Shown here: positions 13,913 to 21,350 of the stretch, piece after piece | How the letters are laid out: each line of letters opens with the position of its first letter | Position numbering within the stretch: the first letter of the stretch is position 1 | IMG/VR virus record: IMGVR_UViG_3300037070_001176 | Span: 1 to 23,036 of that record | DNA length: 23,036 nt | Source of the DNA: a virus | Strand: one strand, 5' to 3' | Notes under the pieces: generated by a model | What the model was told of the DNA's origin: nothing | Database searches by the model: none | The model's input: the letters and a program-made list of their open reading frames with translations, nothing else | Position numbers and translations under genes: made by a program

Positions 13913-13964
13913 AAATCCTGCATCAGACTCTCTTAGAGATGAGAGGGTCTTATAGAGGATTTTT
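13911..13964 (+). terminator. Two-tier hairpin, terminator-like
   Basis: AAAAATCCT (13911-13919) pairs with AGGATTTTT (13956-13964). Inside, AGACTCTC (13925-13932) pairs with GAGAGGGTCT (13941-13950) with bulged bases. The A-run and T-run make it terminator-like in both directions. It overlaps the end of the preceding gene and lies just before the GGAG of the next, so processing or partial termination inside the operon is likely. Confidence 0.65.
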
Positions 13965-13979
13965 GATTCTGGAGTAATT

Positions 13980-14192
13980 ATGTTTCAAGTATTAGAAAAT
14001 GATATTCCATGTGAATATCCACTATTTAGAGTTCATCCTAGCTGGAATAAGTCTAGTTTTGACTCTTTACAGGATGCAATAGATTACGCTAAGAATTGGT
14101 TAGGGGTGTATGCTCCTGACACTCTCAATTTAAATGAACCATATGATTATAATGGTTACGGTGATTGCCTTTGTATCATTGAGAGAAACTAA
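13980..14192 (+). CDS. 70-residue acidic hypothetical protein
   Basis: ATG at 13980 with TGGAG 6 bases upstream. The product contains YPLFRVHPSWNKSSFDSL and AIDYAKNWLGVY and ends GDCLCIIERN. It is a small mixed alpha/beta protein with aromatic residues and no known domain. Its stop overlaps the next start by one base (TAATG), so the two are probably translated together. Confidence 0.65.
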   Translation: MFQVLENDIPCEYPLFRVHPSWNKSSFDSLQDAIDYAKNWLGVYAPDTLNLNEPYDYNGYGDCLCIIERN

Positions 14193-14416
14193 TGAACTAC
14201 TTCTGGCATCTAAGACAAGATTGGATAGCTGAAATGTTAGAGATTTATGGTTACATCAATCGTAAGCATCTAATGAGAAAGTTTAACATTTCAGAAATAC
14301 AGGCATCTAAGGATTTGACTCTCTATTCAAAAGCTAATCTTATTGAATATGATTTAGAGAAGAAATGCTATATTAACTCTAAGATATTTAATAAGGTTAA
14401 GATAGAAGAGATTTAG
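14192..14416 (+). CDS. Small winged-helix DNA-binding protein
   Basis: 74 residues. WIAEMLEIYGYINRKHLMRK and FNISEIQASKDLTLY form helix-turn-helix, and NLIEYDLEKKCYIN is the wing, as in the N-terminal domains of DeoR/WYL-type and phage winged-helix regulators. It has no extra domain, so it probably binds DNA as a dimer, possibly at phage operators. Coupled by TAATG to the gene before and followed 2 bases later by another small gene. The fold call is reasonable; the target is unknown. Confidence 0.65.
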   Translation: MNYFWHLRQDWIAEMLEIYGYINRKHLMRKFNISEIQASKDLTLYSKANLIEYDLEKKCYINSKIFNKVKIEEI

Positions 14417-14418
14417 TT

Positions 14419-14580
14419 ATGACTGTTAAAGATTTAATTGAAATACTTAAAACTATATCTAATCAGAATGCCATGGTTCATTATGAATATAATGGGCCTG
14501 ACAGTTTCCAGTATTCTGAAATTACTATAGTAGCGTTTAATCCATTAACTAATACTGTAGTTCTCATGGATAAAATGTAA
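14419..14580 (+). CDS. 53-residue hypothetical protein
   Basis: ATG at 14419, TAA at 14578-14580, overlapping the helicase start as TAATG. The product starts MTVKDLIEILKTISNQNAMV and ends FNPLTNTVVLMDKM, a helix followed by beta strands, similar in pattern to small phage proteins of unknown role. Packing between two genes with overlap supports it. Confidence 0.6.
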   Translation: MTVKDLIEILKTISNQNAMVHYEYNGPDSFQYSEITIVAFNPLTNTVVLMDKM

Positions 14581-16316
14581 TGCCAAAACTAACTAAATAC
14601 TGCCCCGTCTGCAACACACCGGCAGATGAAAAGTCATTTACTGTAATACCTCCGCCTATCAATTTAAAGGTTATCAATCTGAAATGCGGCCACTCCTATA
14701 CAGAGAAGATTGAAGAGTTAAAGGAATGGCAAAAGATTGAAACTTATGAAATGTATGGAAAGAAAATCAAACTATTTCCATATCAGGGTCTGGGATATGA
14801 GTTTGCTAGAGAATCAGGCTTTAGAGCACTAATAGCTGATGAGCCGGGACTAGGTAAAACATTCCAAGCTTATTCATGTCTTAGACTACATCCAGAAATT
14901 CTCACACCTTGTCTAGTAGTATGTAAGTCAGCTCTAAAGATACAGCAATTTAGGGCAGCTATGCAATTACTAGGCTCTGACTTTATGCCTGAGATTATCC
15001 AAAAGTCAAGTGATAGGCCATCAGGTCTATTTAATGTTACTATCGTCACTTATGACTTACTCTGGAGAATAGTTAAAAAACAAAATGAGGCGCGCGAGAA
15101 ATTAGAATTAGAGATAAGGGATAAGCTGCGACTAAGCGAATGGGATATCATTCCTGAAGAATACCAAAAAGACTTACCTGTAGTAGAAAATCCTTTCGCT
15201 ACTCATGGATTTAAGTTTGTTATTCTTGATGAATGCCAGCAGATTAAGAATCAATCATCTAGGCGAGCACAGCAAGTTAGAGAGATATGCCAGCATATCC
15301 CGCATGTAATAGCTACATCAGGTAGTCCGATTGAAAATCACGCAGGAGAATATTTTACTATTCTTAATATTCTTAGACCTGAAAGGTTTAGGAATTATAA
15401 AGATTATGTAATGAATTACTGCGATTATCAAGAGTCTGCATATGGGACTAAAGTAGGCGGTATTAGGGATATTGAGTATTTCAAACAACAGACTAAGGAC
15501 TTCATCATCCGTAGAAAGATGAAGGATGTCCAAGCTGATCTACCGCCGCTTCAAAGAAAGTTCATATCCTGTGAGTTTGCTACTGATAAACTCAAAAGAG
15601 AATATGAAGAAATGCAGCAGGAATTTTCTAAGTATTTCTATGAAAATGAAGGGACAGAGGATTTCCAGCAAGGTATTCTAGCTCGTATTGCTAAGATGAG
15701 GCATAAGACGGGTATTAGTAAAGTACCTTTCTGTGTAGAGTATGTCTCTGACTTCTTAAATGATACTAATGAGAAGTTAGTCATCTTCACTGAACATCTA
15801 GACGTAGCTGATGTTTTAGAGCTAAGGTTAATCTCAGAGCTAGAAAAAATGAGAGAAACCGGAAGTGAAATAGCTAATCCTCTAAGGTATAAAGCTGAGC
15901 TTAATTCACAGCAAAGAGATGAAGTAGTTACTGAATTTACTACTAATCCTCACCGCCGTATTTTCATTGCTAGTACTAAAGCAGCATCAGAGGGATTAGA
16001 TGGTCTACAGAAAGTCTGTAATCATGTAATCTTTCTTGAAAGGCAATGGAATCCTAAGAAAGAGGAGCAAGGTGAAAAAAGAGTGCAAAGAATTGGCTCT
16101 TATGGTACTGGTGTCGAAGATAGCCATATCAGTGCTGATTATATCCTTGTTACTAATTCAATTGATGAATATTTTACTGAGTTAGTAGAGATTAAGCGCG
16201 CTAACACTGACCAGACTCTTGATGGAGTTGAATATGATTTTAATGAAGCTTCGCTTGTTAAAGAATTATCGGCTGTATTGGCACAGAAAGGGAGTAAGAA
16301 GTGGAAGCTAAAATAA
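14580..16316 (+). CDS. SNF2-type DEAD/DEAH helicase with N-terminal zinc ribbon
   Basis: 578 residues. The N-terminus has CPVC (8-11) and CGH (36-38), probably one zinc site. The first motor domain carries PYQ (Q-like motif near 68), Walker A ADEPGLGKT (86-94), DECQ (217-220) in place of DEAH, and SGSPIEN (247-253). The second carries ASTKAASEGLDGL (464-476) and motif VI QRIGS (503-507). This is the SNF2/SMARCAL1-like group of superfamily 2, used by phages as replication or recombination helicases that remodel forks. No fused nuclease domain is present. The family is secure; the exact task is inferred from the nearby nuclease, RecA-like ATPase and ssDNA-binding candidate. Confidence 0.9.
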   Translation: MPKLTKYCPVCNTPADEKSFTVIPPPINLKVINLKCGHSYTEKIEELKEWQKIETYEMYGKKIKLFPYQGLGYEFARESGFRALIADEPGLGKTFQAYSCLRLHPEILTPCLVVCKSALKIQQFRAAMQLLGSDFMPEIIQKSSDRPSGLFNVTIVTYDLLWRIVKKQNEAREKLELEIRDKLRLSEWDIIPEEYQKDLPVVENPFATHGFKFVILDECQQIKNQSSRRAQQVREICQHIPHVIATSGSPIENHAGEYFTILNILRPERFRNYKDYVMNYCDYQESAYGTKVGGIRDIEYFKQQTKDFIIRRKMKDVQADLPPLQRKFISCEFATDKLKREYEEMQQEFSKYFYENEGTEDFQQGILARIAKMRHKTGISKVPFCVEYVSDFLNDTNEKLVIFTEHLDVADVLELRLISELEKMRETGSEIANPLRYKAELNSQQRDEVVTEFTTNPHRRIFIASTKAASEGLDGLQKVCNHVIFLERQWNPKKEEQGEKRVQRIGSYGTGVEDSHISADYILVTNSIDEYFTELVEIKRANTDQTLDGVEYDFNEASLVKELSAVLAQKGSKKWKLK

Positions 16317-16435
16317 ACTGGTGGTATAAATTTAGATTCATGCTACGTAATGGGTTTTGGCCTGAAGAATATCATTGTAATATGATTAGAAAAATTCTAT
16401 CTTATTCTAAAGAATTAGATAAGGTAACAAAATGA
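16301..16435 (+). CDS. 44-residue protein with GTG start
   Basis: The frame opens with GTG at 16301 inside the helicase end, with AAGGGAG 6 bases upstream, and ends at TGA 16433-16435. The product has a Trp/aromatic start (EAKINWWYKFRFMLRNGFWPE) and a Lys-rich end. An internal ATG at 16340 would give 31 residues but lacks a ribosome site. Overlaps on both sides fit the operon's packing. Function unknown. Confidence 0.55.
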   Translation: MEAKINWWYKFRFMLRNGFWPEEYHCNMIRKILSYSKELDKVTK

Positions 16436-16635
16436 ACCAAATCTTAAAGTCATACTACGACCAACTAGAAGTTCTACAAAAAGGTCACATACATGAGCTA
16501 TTAGATGTAAATGAAAAAGAGGCCGCGCTAGATTTCATTATAGACTTAAATCCTACATTGGATAGAATAAGGTGCAAGGACATCTTAGAGATGATTATCA
16601 GTGATAGAATTCATAATGGGATGCAGAGAGGTTAG
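16432..16635 (+). CDS. 67-residue helical hypothetical protein
   Basis: ATG at 16432 with AAGG 7 bases upstream, overlapping the previous stop as ATGA. Almost wholly helical: SYYDQLEVLQKGHIHELLDV, then AALDFIIDLNPTLDRI. No known family. Ala-Ala is coded GCCGCG, one of the GC islands discussed in the findings. Confidence 0.65.
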   Translation: MNQILKSYYDQLEVLQKGHIHELLDVNEKEAALDFIIDLNPTLDRIRCKDILEMIISDRIHNGMQRG

Positions 16636-16637
16636 AT

Positions 16638-16847
16638 ATGATATCCAATACTAGTAGAGATTTAAAGAATGAATTAGATACTTATGCATTCGTAATGGAT
16701 ACTAATTGCTTTAACATTATTAATAAAATCTTAGACAGGATGATAGAACTAGAAAACTTTATTAATGAAAAGGCTGATAAAGTTTCTGGTGGTAGGACTG
16801 TGATATATTCTAGATATAGTGAGGATTATAGGTATAGTGAGGATTAA
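16638..16847 (+). CDS. 69-residue helical protein with duplicated tail
   Basis: ATG at 16638 with AGAGG 6 bases upstream. The body is helical (NELDTYAFVMDTNCFNIINK and LDRMIELENFINEKADKV). The end, YSEDYRYSED, comes from an 18-base tandem duplication. No known family. Confidence 0.6.
   Translation: MISNTSRDLKNELDTYAFVMDTNCFNIINKILDRMIELENFINEKADKVSGGRTVIYSRYSEDYRYSED
16815..16846 (+). repeat. Tandem TATAGTGAGGATTA repeat
   Basis: TATAGTGAGGATTA occurs at 16815-16828 and 16833-16846, period 18 bases. It duplicates the C-terminal YSED of one gene and also the GAGGA ribosome site of the next. Confidence 0.8.
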
Positions 16848-16851
16848 ATAA

Positions 16852-17049
16852 ATGAGCAGAAATGTAAATGGGATTGTAATTATAGAAGTAGAACCTGATA
16901 ATGAATGTGAATTATGTGGAGCATTTGAAGAAACTAGACCTTATGGTCCTGGAGGAAAAAGAATTTGCTTTGATTGTGGACAAAAAGATAAAGAAAATAC
17001 TCAAAAAATGATGAATAAAGTATTATTTGGTGAAAAGGAACCAAATTAA
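16852..17049 (+). CDS. 65-residue zinc-ribbon protein
   Basis: ATG at 16852, with GAGGA in the tandem repeat 8-12 bases upstream. CELC and CFDC about 20 residues apart give one zinc ribbon, with TRPYGPGGKR between as the knuckle loop. A basic helical tail follows. Treble-clef or ribbon folds like this often bind nucleic acid or another protein; the target is unknown. Confidence 0.65.
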   Translation: MSRNVNGIVIIEVEPDNECELCGAFEETRPYGPGGKRICFDCGQKDKENTQKMMNKVLFGEKEPN

Positions 17050-17052
17050 TAG

Positions 17053-17217
17053 ATGAAACTAACAGTAACTAAGGCCGGCCGAAAAAAGGAATATGATATA
17101 GACTTCTTTCATTATCAAAAGGGAAATCCTATAATTCATTACAAAGTTATAGGAGTAAGTGGAATTAAGAATATGGTCCCTCAAGATTTTGACAAGATTG
17201 AATTGGAGAAGGATTGA
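17053..17217 (+). CDS. 54-residue hypothetical protein
   Basis: ATG at 17053, TGA at 17215-17217. The product starts MKLTVTKAGRKKEYDIDFF and ends FDKIELEKD, a likely small beta-rich protein. Start without a clear Shine-Dalgarno, 3 bases after the previous stop. The palindrome GGCCGGCC (17073-17080) lies in its first codons. Confidence 0.55.
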   Translation: MKLTVTKAGRKKEYDIDFFHYQKGNPIIHYKVIGVSGIKNMVPQDFDKIELEKD

Positions 17218-17218
17218 T

Positions 17219-17479
17219 ATGATTATTAATGTAACTCAAGAGCATATAGATAAAGGTGAAGCTGGACGATGCTCTAAATGTCCAATAGCTCTAGCTATCC
17301 AAGAACAAACAAAATATGTAGGAGCTAGAGTAGATAGAATTAAATTTTATAAATCAGAAATTGATCTATTACTTAGACTTGGAAAAGAATTACCAGTAGA
17401 GGCTGTAGAATTTATTTTATGGTTTGATTCTAGGATGCTACATAGAATTAAACCTTTTTCATTTGAGTTACATGTCTAA
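17219..17479 (+). CDS. 86-residue phage protein with CSKC motif
   Basis: ATG at 17219 is chosen because GGAGAAGG lies just upstream and TGATATG links it to the previous stop. The product begins NVTQEHIDKGEAGRCSKCPI and continues ALAIQEQ. Its second half has LPVEAVEFILWFDSRMLHRI and PFSFELHV. This pattern, an N-terminal xVTxxHI..G....C..CPIALAI and a C-terminal FD..PF.F.L, occurs in small uncharacterised proteins of many phages. Function unknown; one CxxC alone is not enough to claim zinc binding. Confidence 0.7.
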   Translation: MIINVTQEHIDKGEAGRCSKCPIALAIQEQTKYVGARVDRIKFYKSEIDLLLRLGKELPVEAVEFILWFDSRMLHRIKPFSFELHV

Positions 17480-17716
17480 ATGATAATCGACAACTACGAA
17501 TCAAACATTTCATATCCATTATATATTAGGCGCAAACCTAACGGAGAAGAGATATTTCATAAGTTAATTAATCATTTATATCAAATGAAAGGAGTAAATC
17601 TTACAATTAAGTGTATTAGTTGTGGAAAGGAATGTCATTCTAATGTATTTTATTGTGGGATTTGCTATTATTTGCTAACGAAAGAGATTAAAACTTCTAG
17701 TTCATTTAATAATTGA
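17480..17716 (+). CDS. 78-residue putative zinc-binding protein
   Basis: ATG at 17480 directly after the previous TAA. CISCGKECHSNVFYCGIC gives four to five closely spaced cysteines and a His, a probable single zinc site. The N-terminal half is polar and helical. Ends KTSSSFNN. Unknown role. Confidence 0.6.
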   Translation: MIIDNYESNISYPLYIRRKPNGEEIFHKLINHLYQMKGVNLTIKCISCGKECHSNVFYCGICYYLLTKEIKTSSSFNN

Positions 17717-17718
17717 TT

Positions 17719-18096
17719 ATGAATTTAAACCTAAACTATCAGTGTATATGCAAAGAGCATAGAACTATATCTTCAATGCTACCTAATTTAGTTTTGAATG
17801 AGTCAGGTAAAATTGAAGTAGAGTGTCCTAATTGCAAAGCATCTCTTTTAATAGAGATTAAGACAAAAGCCGCGCCCTCTAAGAGATTAACCATTGCAGA
17901 GCAACTAAATGGAAAGCCTGTAGATGGAACTAAAGTAGAAGGACCAATTCAGTTCAATCCTAATACTCTGATACATACATTTGATGATCTTTCTACAGCT
18001 AAGATTGTGCAGAGACAGGTTAAGTGTGATGCTTATCAAACTAAATCACTTTCTACTATGAGTCACAAATCAGAAGGGTATTGGGTGGCTTTATGA
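17719..18096 (+). CDS. 125-residue putative zinc-binding protein
   Basis: ATG at 17719, 2 bases after the previous stop; the upstream TTG at 17713 overlaps that stop and is less likely. The N-terminal part has CICKEH and later CPNCKASLLIEI, consistent with a zinc ribbon of about 35 residues. The remainder (KRLTIAEQLNGKPVDGTKVE and on) is polar with a conserved-looking TFDDLSTAKIVQ. No family recognised. It overlaps the next gene by 4 bases. Confidence 0.6.
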   Translation: MNLNLNYQCICKEHRTISSMLPNLVLNESGKIEVECPNCKASLLIEIKTKAAPSKRLTIAEQLNGKPVDGTKVEGPIQFNPNTLIHTFDDLSTAKIVQRQVKCDAYQTKSLSTMSHKSEGYWVAL

Positions 18097-18554
18097 TTTA
18101 TGGTATTGTAGGTAGTGAGCAAGCTAAATTTAACTCTATTACTGAACTAGTTGCTAGAAATACTATTAGAAATATCTTAACACAAAATGATTCAGTAGTA
18201 AGTGGAGAATGTCATTTAGGTGGAATTGATATCTATGTAAAAGAGATTGCATTAGAAATGAATATTCTGTACAAAGGATATCCACCACAAAGATTACAAT
18301 GGAGTCCAGGCTATAAAGAACGTAACGAGAAAATTGCAGAGAATAGTGATATTGTAATCTGTATTACAGTAGCTAAGCTACCAAAAGATTATACTGGAAT
18401 GAGATTTGTTAGGTGTTATCATTGTTCTGCTAATTCTTTAGAGCATGTTAAATCAGGCGGTTGTTGGACTACTAAATATGCTCGTAAGTTAGGTAAACAG
18501 ACTATTTTATTTGTAGTTAATGAAGATGGAACTGTTGATTCTCAATTTGGATAA
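18093..18554 (+). CDS. SLOG/DUF2493-like Rossmann protein
   Basis: 153 residues from ATG 18093. YGIVGSEQAKFNSITELVAR opens like a SLOG domain; DSVVSGECHLGGIDIYVKEI corresponds to the glycine-rich nucleotide loop; GYKERNEKIAENSDIVICIT matches the RN..ia..aD segment; GGCWTTKYARKLGKQTILFV matches the GT..Ti..A...gkP closing strand. SLOG proteins bind nucleotides or their derivatives and include LOG enzymes and components of bacterial immunity. In phages such genes are common but mostly uncharacterised. An insert carries RCYHCSAN. The fold call is by motif; ligand and role are open. Confidence 0.7.
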   Translation: MIYGIVGSEQAKFNSITELVARNTIRNILTQNDSVVSGECHLGGIDIYVKEIALEMNILYKGYPPQRLQWSPGYKERNEKIAENSDIVICITVAKLPKDYTGMRFVRCYHCSANSLEHVKSGGCWTTKYARKLGKQTILFVVNEDGTVDSQFG

Positions 18555-18557
18555 TTT

Positions 18558-18779
18558 ATGATCTTTGATTTAGGTAGTGATAAAATAATCATTAAGAAGG
18601 CTAATGCGTTAAATCTAGGTGGATTAATTTTATTGCCTATTTGTATGGGATGTATGGAACAAATTGAAGCTAATATTTCTTATTTCAGTAATGATTCTGG
18701 AGCTTTAATTTCTCATGCTAATGGTTGGTGTAGAGAAGCTGCTAAGAATAATCAATTACAATATTTAAATGCACTCTAA
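18558..18779 (+). CDS. 73-residue protein with CMGC motif
   Basis: ATG at 18558 with TTGGAT 7 bases upstream. LILLPICMGCMEQIEANISY gives a CxxC, with a later Cys in NGWCREAAKNNQLQYLNAL. It might bind a metal. No family is recognised. Confidence 0.55.
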   Translation: MIFDLGSDKIIIKKANALNLGGLILLPICMGCMEQIEANISYFSNDSGALISHANGWCREAAKNNQLQYLNAL

Positions 18780-18790
18780 ATGAGTAAATC

Positions 18791-18961
18791 ATGCTACACT
18801 TCAACAAAGTATATAATGAATATTATGACATAATTAGTGAATCTACTATTATAGGTTCTATCTCTAAGTGTAAAGGTAAATGGACTTCATTTACATACGG
18901 ATATAGAATTACTTTTGATGAGCTTGAAATGATTTATAGGTTTATGAAAGGTTTAGATTAA
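18791..18961 (+). CDS. 56-residue hypothetical protein
   Basis: ATG at 18791 (MLHFNKVYNEYYDIISEST) to TAA at 18959-18961. An ATG at 18780 in another frame stops after 17 codons and may be spurious or a coupling signal. Mixed helix/strand, Tyr-rich. It overlaps the next gene as TAATG. Confidence 0.55.
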   Translation: MLHFNKVYNEYYDIISESTIIGSISKCKGKWTSFTYGYRITFDELEMIYRFMKGLD

Positions 18962-19098
18962 TGGCTAAGAAAAAAGTTAAGAAGAAGAAAAAGAAAGTTA
19001 ATAAAGGCAAGCATTATAAAATAGATAATAATACTACAAGAGAAGAATTTCAGGAAGCAAGACAGGACTTATTTGACTTTCTAACTAAAAGATACTAA
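18961..19098 (+). CDS. 45-residue Lys-rich basic protein
   Basis: ATG at 18961, TAA at 19096-19098. The first 18 residues are almost all Lys (MAKKKVKKKKKKVNKGKH), followed by a helix EEFQEARQDLFDFLTKRY. A strongly positive tail plus a short helix suggests binding to nucleic acid or an acidic partner. Coupled to genes on both sides. Confidence 0.6.
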   Translation: MAKKKVKKKKKKVNKGKHYKIDNNTTREEFQEARQDLFDFLTKRY

Positions 19099-19100
19099 AA

Positions 19101-20051
19101 ATGTCCGATAACAAAGACAGAATCAACATAATCTTCGATTCACAGATACTTAACACACTACAATCATGCCCCTATAAAACATTTCTTAGATTCATACAGA
19201 ACTTAAACTCAGCAGAAGGAACTAATCCTAACTTTGAAGAAGGGGACTTATTGCATAGAATGTTTGAGTTCTATAATCTTGTCTTAAAAGAGTATAAAAC
19301 TGAAATATTATATGATAATGATAAGTTCCCACAGTTAGTAAAAGCGTGCTGTGAATATGGTCAGTGGGCATCTGTACAACTGAATATTACACCTACTGAA
19401 TGTAGTGAAGTTATCTATCAGTTTGATGCTTTCGTTAAACATAATAGAATGGATGGCGTTACTATCTTAGAAGTAGAGCGCCCGTTTATTATTGAATTAT
19501 ATAAAGATGATCAATTTTCAGTGCAATATACAGGTAAGATTGATCGTCTAACGGAAACTCCACAGTTTGGTATTATCCCTAGAGATTATAAGAAAGCTGC
19601 ACAGAAAAGAGATCCTGGTAGACTTTCTAATCAGTTTATGGGATATGCAATTGCAACTAATAGTGATTTTACATTCGTGGATCAAGTAGGATTCCAAAAG
19701 ACTCTGCCGCCGGATAAAAGGTTTATAGAGTATCAGCTTCATTATAATAAGTTCCAAAAAGAAGAATGGAAAAAGAATACTATCTGGTGGGCTAAGCAAT
19801 TGGCATTCTTCTTAGAAACTAATACGTGGCCTGAGAATAGAATGTCATGCCATCAGTTCTTTAGCTGTGACTTCATTCCAATCTGTGATGCAACTGATGA
19901 AGAAGTTAGACAGCATCTTATCAAGACTAAGTTTGTTATCGGAGATGATTGGGATCCTACTTCTGTTCTTGTTAGAAAGGAACAGAATGAAGAAAGAATT
20001 AAGATGGCTGAGATTGCCGGTAATTATGGGATTGATTTGAGGATTTTATGA
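19101..20051 (+). CDS. RecB/Cas4-type PD-(D/E)XK nuclease with iron-sulphur cysteines
   Basis: 316 residues. SQILNTLQSCPYKTFLRF (14-31) with C23, GDLLHRMFEFY (49-59) with H52, YTGKIDRL with D148, RDYKKA with D162 and K164, and NQFMGYA (Q178, Y182) give the RecB-type nuclease core. Three more cysteines (C250, C256, C262 in SCHQFFSCDFIPIC) with C23 make the four ligands of a 4Fe-4S cluster as in Cas4 and AddB. No Cas genes or repeats are nearby, so a phage recombination exonuclease is far more likely than CRISPR adaptation. It would produce ssDNA for the RecA-like ATPase and ssDNA-binding candidate encoded downstream. Confidence 0.88.
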   Translation: MSDNKDRINIIFDSQILNTLQSCPYKTFLRFIQNLNSAEGTNPNFEEGDLLHRMFEFYNLVLKEYKTEILYDNDKFPQLVKACCEYGQWASVQLNITPTECSEVIYQFDAFVKHNRMDGVTILEVERPFIIELYKDDQFSVQYTGKIDRLTETPQFGIIPRDYKKAAQKRDPGRLSNQFMGYAIATNSDFTFVDQVGFQKTLPPDKRFIEYQLHYNKFQKEEWKKNTIWWAKQLAFFLETNTWPENRMSCHQFFSCDFIPICDATDEEVRQHLIKTKFVIGDDWDPTSVLVRKEQNEERIKMAEIAGNYGIDLRIL

Positions 20052-20239
20052 GATATCATACTCATCATTATATTTTAGAATTTTGGGACAAAAGAACTAA
20101 AAGCTATAAAAATGGTGCTTCGAACAAAAATATTGAAAGACTTAGGATTTTGACTAAAAAGCCATACTTTAATTATTCTTATATGGGAAAGAAACGCATT
20201 ATTTGTATTCAAGTTACAAAGATATGGGAATCAAAATGA
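20048..20239 (+). CDS. 63-residue basic hypothetical protein
   Basis: ATG at 20048 overlapping the nuclease stop as ATGA. The product is basic and aromatic: MRYHTHHYILEFWDKRTKSY at the start and KPYFNYSYMGKKRIICIQV near the end. Probably a small beta protein. It overlaps the next gene as ATGA. Unknown. Confidence 0.6.
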   Translation: MRYHTHHYILEFWDKRTKSYKNGASNKNIERLRILTKKPYFNYSYMGKKRIICIQVTKIWESK

Positions 20240-20493
20240 AAGCCTACATCTCATTCGGTCAAGAGCATACACATAGAATTAACGGTCAAACATATGACTG
20301 TGACAGTTTAATGGAAGTGGAAGGGCCGGATGAATTTGCTATAAGATTAGCATTGAATAGAACGATTAAAAGGTGGTGTGGCTTGTATTATGAAAAAGAT
20401 ATGCATATGTTTCCTAAGTATTTTCCTAGAGGTGTAATTAATAAAGATAAGCCTATTTATATCTGTGAATTAGAAAAAGAAAATGGCACCTAA
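20236..20493 (+). CDS. 85-residue hypothetical protein
   Basis: Start at ATG 20236, which overlaps the previous stop (ATGA). An upstream TTG at 20203 is inside the previous gene and less likely. The product reads MKAYISFGQEHTHRINGQTY, then MEVEGPDEFAIRLALNR, and ends YICELEKENGT. Small mixed fold; similar HxHxINGxxxD openings occur in phage hypothetical proteins. Unknown role. Confidence 0.65.
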   Translation: MKAYISFGQEHTHRINGQTYDCDSLMEVEGPDEFAIRLALNRTIKRWCGLYYEKDMHMFPKYFPRGVINKDKPIYICELEKENGT

Positions 20494-20815
20494 AAAGCAC
20501 ACTCATCGTTATACCTATAAGAACATAGGCAAGATAGATAAGCCACGCTGGGTTTATGCCTGTGCTAGAGAAGATTGCTCTCACTTCATGCCAGAGGGGA
20601 GTGAATCTCTCTTAGTAGGTAAAAAGACTCAATGTCATTCTTGTTTGAAAGATACTATTCTTACTCAGATTATGATTAGTAAGAAGATACAGAGGCCGCG
20701 CTGTTTTGACTGTAAGGCTAAAGATACAAGACCGCGTGGGTTTAAAAAGAAGAAGCCAATAGAAGCTCAGAAGATGGATTCTGCTATTGATATGATTTTG
20801 AAGATGAGACTCTAA
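20483..20815 (+). CDS. 110-residue multi-cysteine zinc protein
   Basis: ATG at 20483, overlapping the previous gene by 11 bases. It opens HTHRYTYKNIGKIDKPRWVY, then CAREDCSHFMP, CHSC and RCFDCKAKDTRPRG, giving three CxxC/CxxxxC groups that could hold one or two zincs. The C-terminus is basic (FKKKKPIEAQK). The same layout occurs in uncharacterised phage proteins beginning H-x-H. It likely binds nucleic acid, by composition. Confidence 0.65.
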   Translation: MAPKKHTHRYTYKNIGKIDKPRWVYACAREDCSHFMPEGSESLLVGKKTQCHSCLKDTILTQIMISKKIQRPRCFDCKAKDTRPRGFKKKKPIEAQKMDSAIDMILKMRL

Positions 20816-20818
20816 AAA

Positions 20819-20986
20819 ATGAGCCACGATAACAAAGTCCACAAAGAGCCAGAATCAATCTCTATGACAGACTTAAAGATGGCCTTTAGAGACTATCTAA
20901 CAGCTAAAGGATTCCATCATGAGTCTGATAAGCAAATTCAATGGAGATTATTTTGGGATAAGGTTAAGAGAAGAATAAATGCATAA
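20819..20986 (+). CDS. 55-residue helical hypothetical protein
   Basis: ATG at 20819, TAA at 20984-20986, overlapping the next start by 8 bases. The product starts MSHDNKVHKEPESISMTDLK and ends RLFWDKVKRRINA. Charged and helical with a basic end. Unknown. Confidence 0.55.
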   Translation: MSHDNKVHKEPESISMTDLKMAFRDYLTAKGFHHESDKQIQWRLFWDKVKRRINA

Positions 20987-21350
20987 ATTCAATCCAGAGA
21001 AAGTAGAAGAATTAAAGGAACGCTATCCTTTAGCTATAGAAGATACATACATTCAACTAGATGTAGCTAGAGGTATAAGAGTAAGACCAGGGCTAAGGTC
21101 AGAACATAGGTTTGACTTCTATGATGGTATCAGGTTAATCATCTCTAAAGAGCAGGAACCTAATGGAAGATTAGTAATTCATATTAGTGGGTCTGCCACT
21201 AAGAATGATGAAATTCAAACAATGACAGATACTATTGCTCATCATATTGCTGAGCATTTTGCACTCCTAAGTGATAGCATGAAAGAATTAGATATTGTAA
21301 GTATTACAGAAGGGCAAGTTTTACATCTTTATTTAAGATTGGATAATTAA
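20979..21350 (+). CDS. 123-residue hypothetical protein
   Basis: ATG at 20979; AAGAGAAG lies 10-17 bases upstream. The product starts MHKFNPEKVEELKERYPLA and contains GLRSEHRFDFYDGIRLIIS and TMTDTIAHHIAEHFALLSDS. It has an alternating strand/helix pattern with a His-rich helix. I do not recognise the family. Overlaps the next gene by one base (TAATG). Confidence 0.65.
   Translation: MHKFNPEKVEELKERYPLAIEDTYIQLDVARGIRVRPGLRSEHRFDFYDGIRLIISKEQEPNGRLVIHISGSATKNDEIQTMTDTIAHHIAEHFALLSDSMKELDIVSITEGQVLHLYLRLDN

Noticed and set aside
19101-20051. CRISPR-associated Cas4
   Set aside because: No repeat array or other Cas gene; the neighbours are phage recombination genes.
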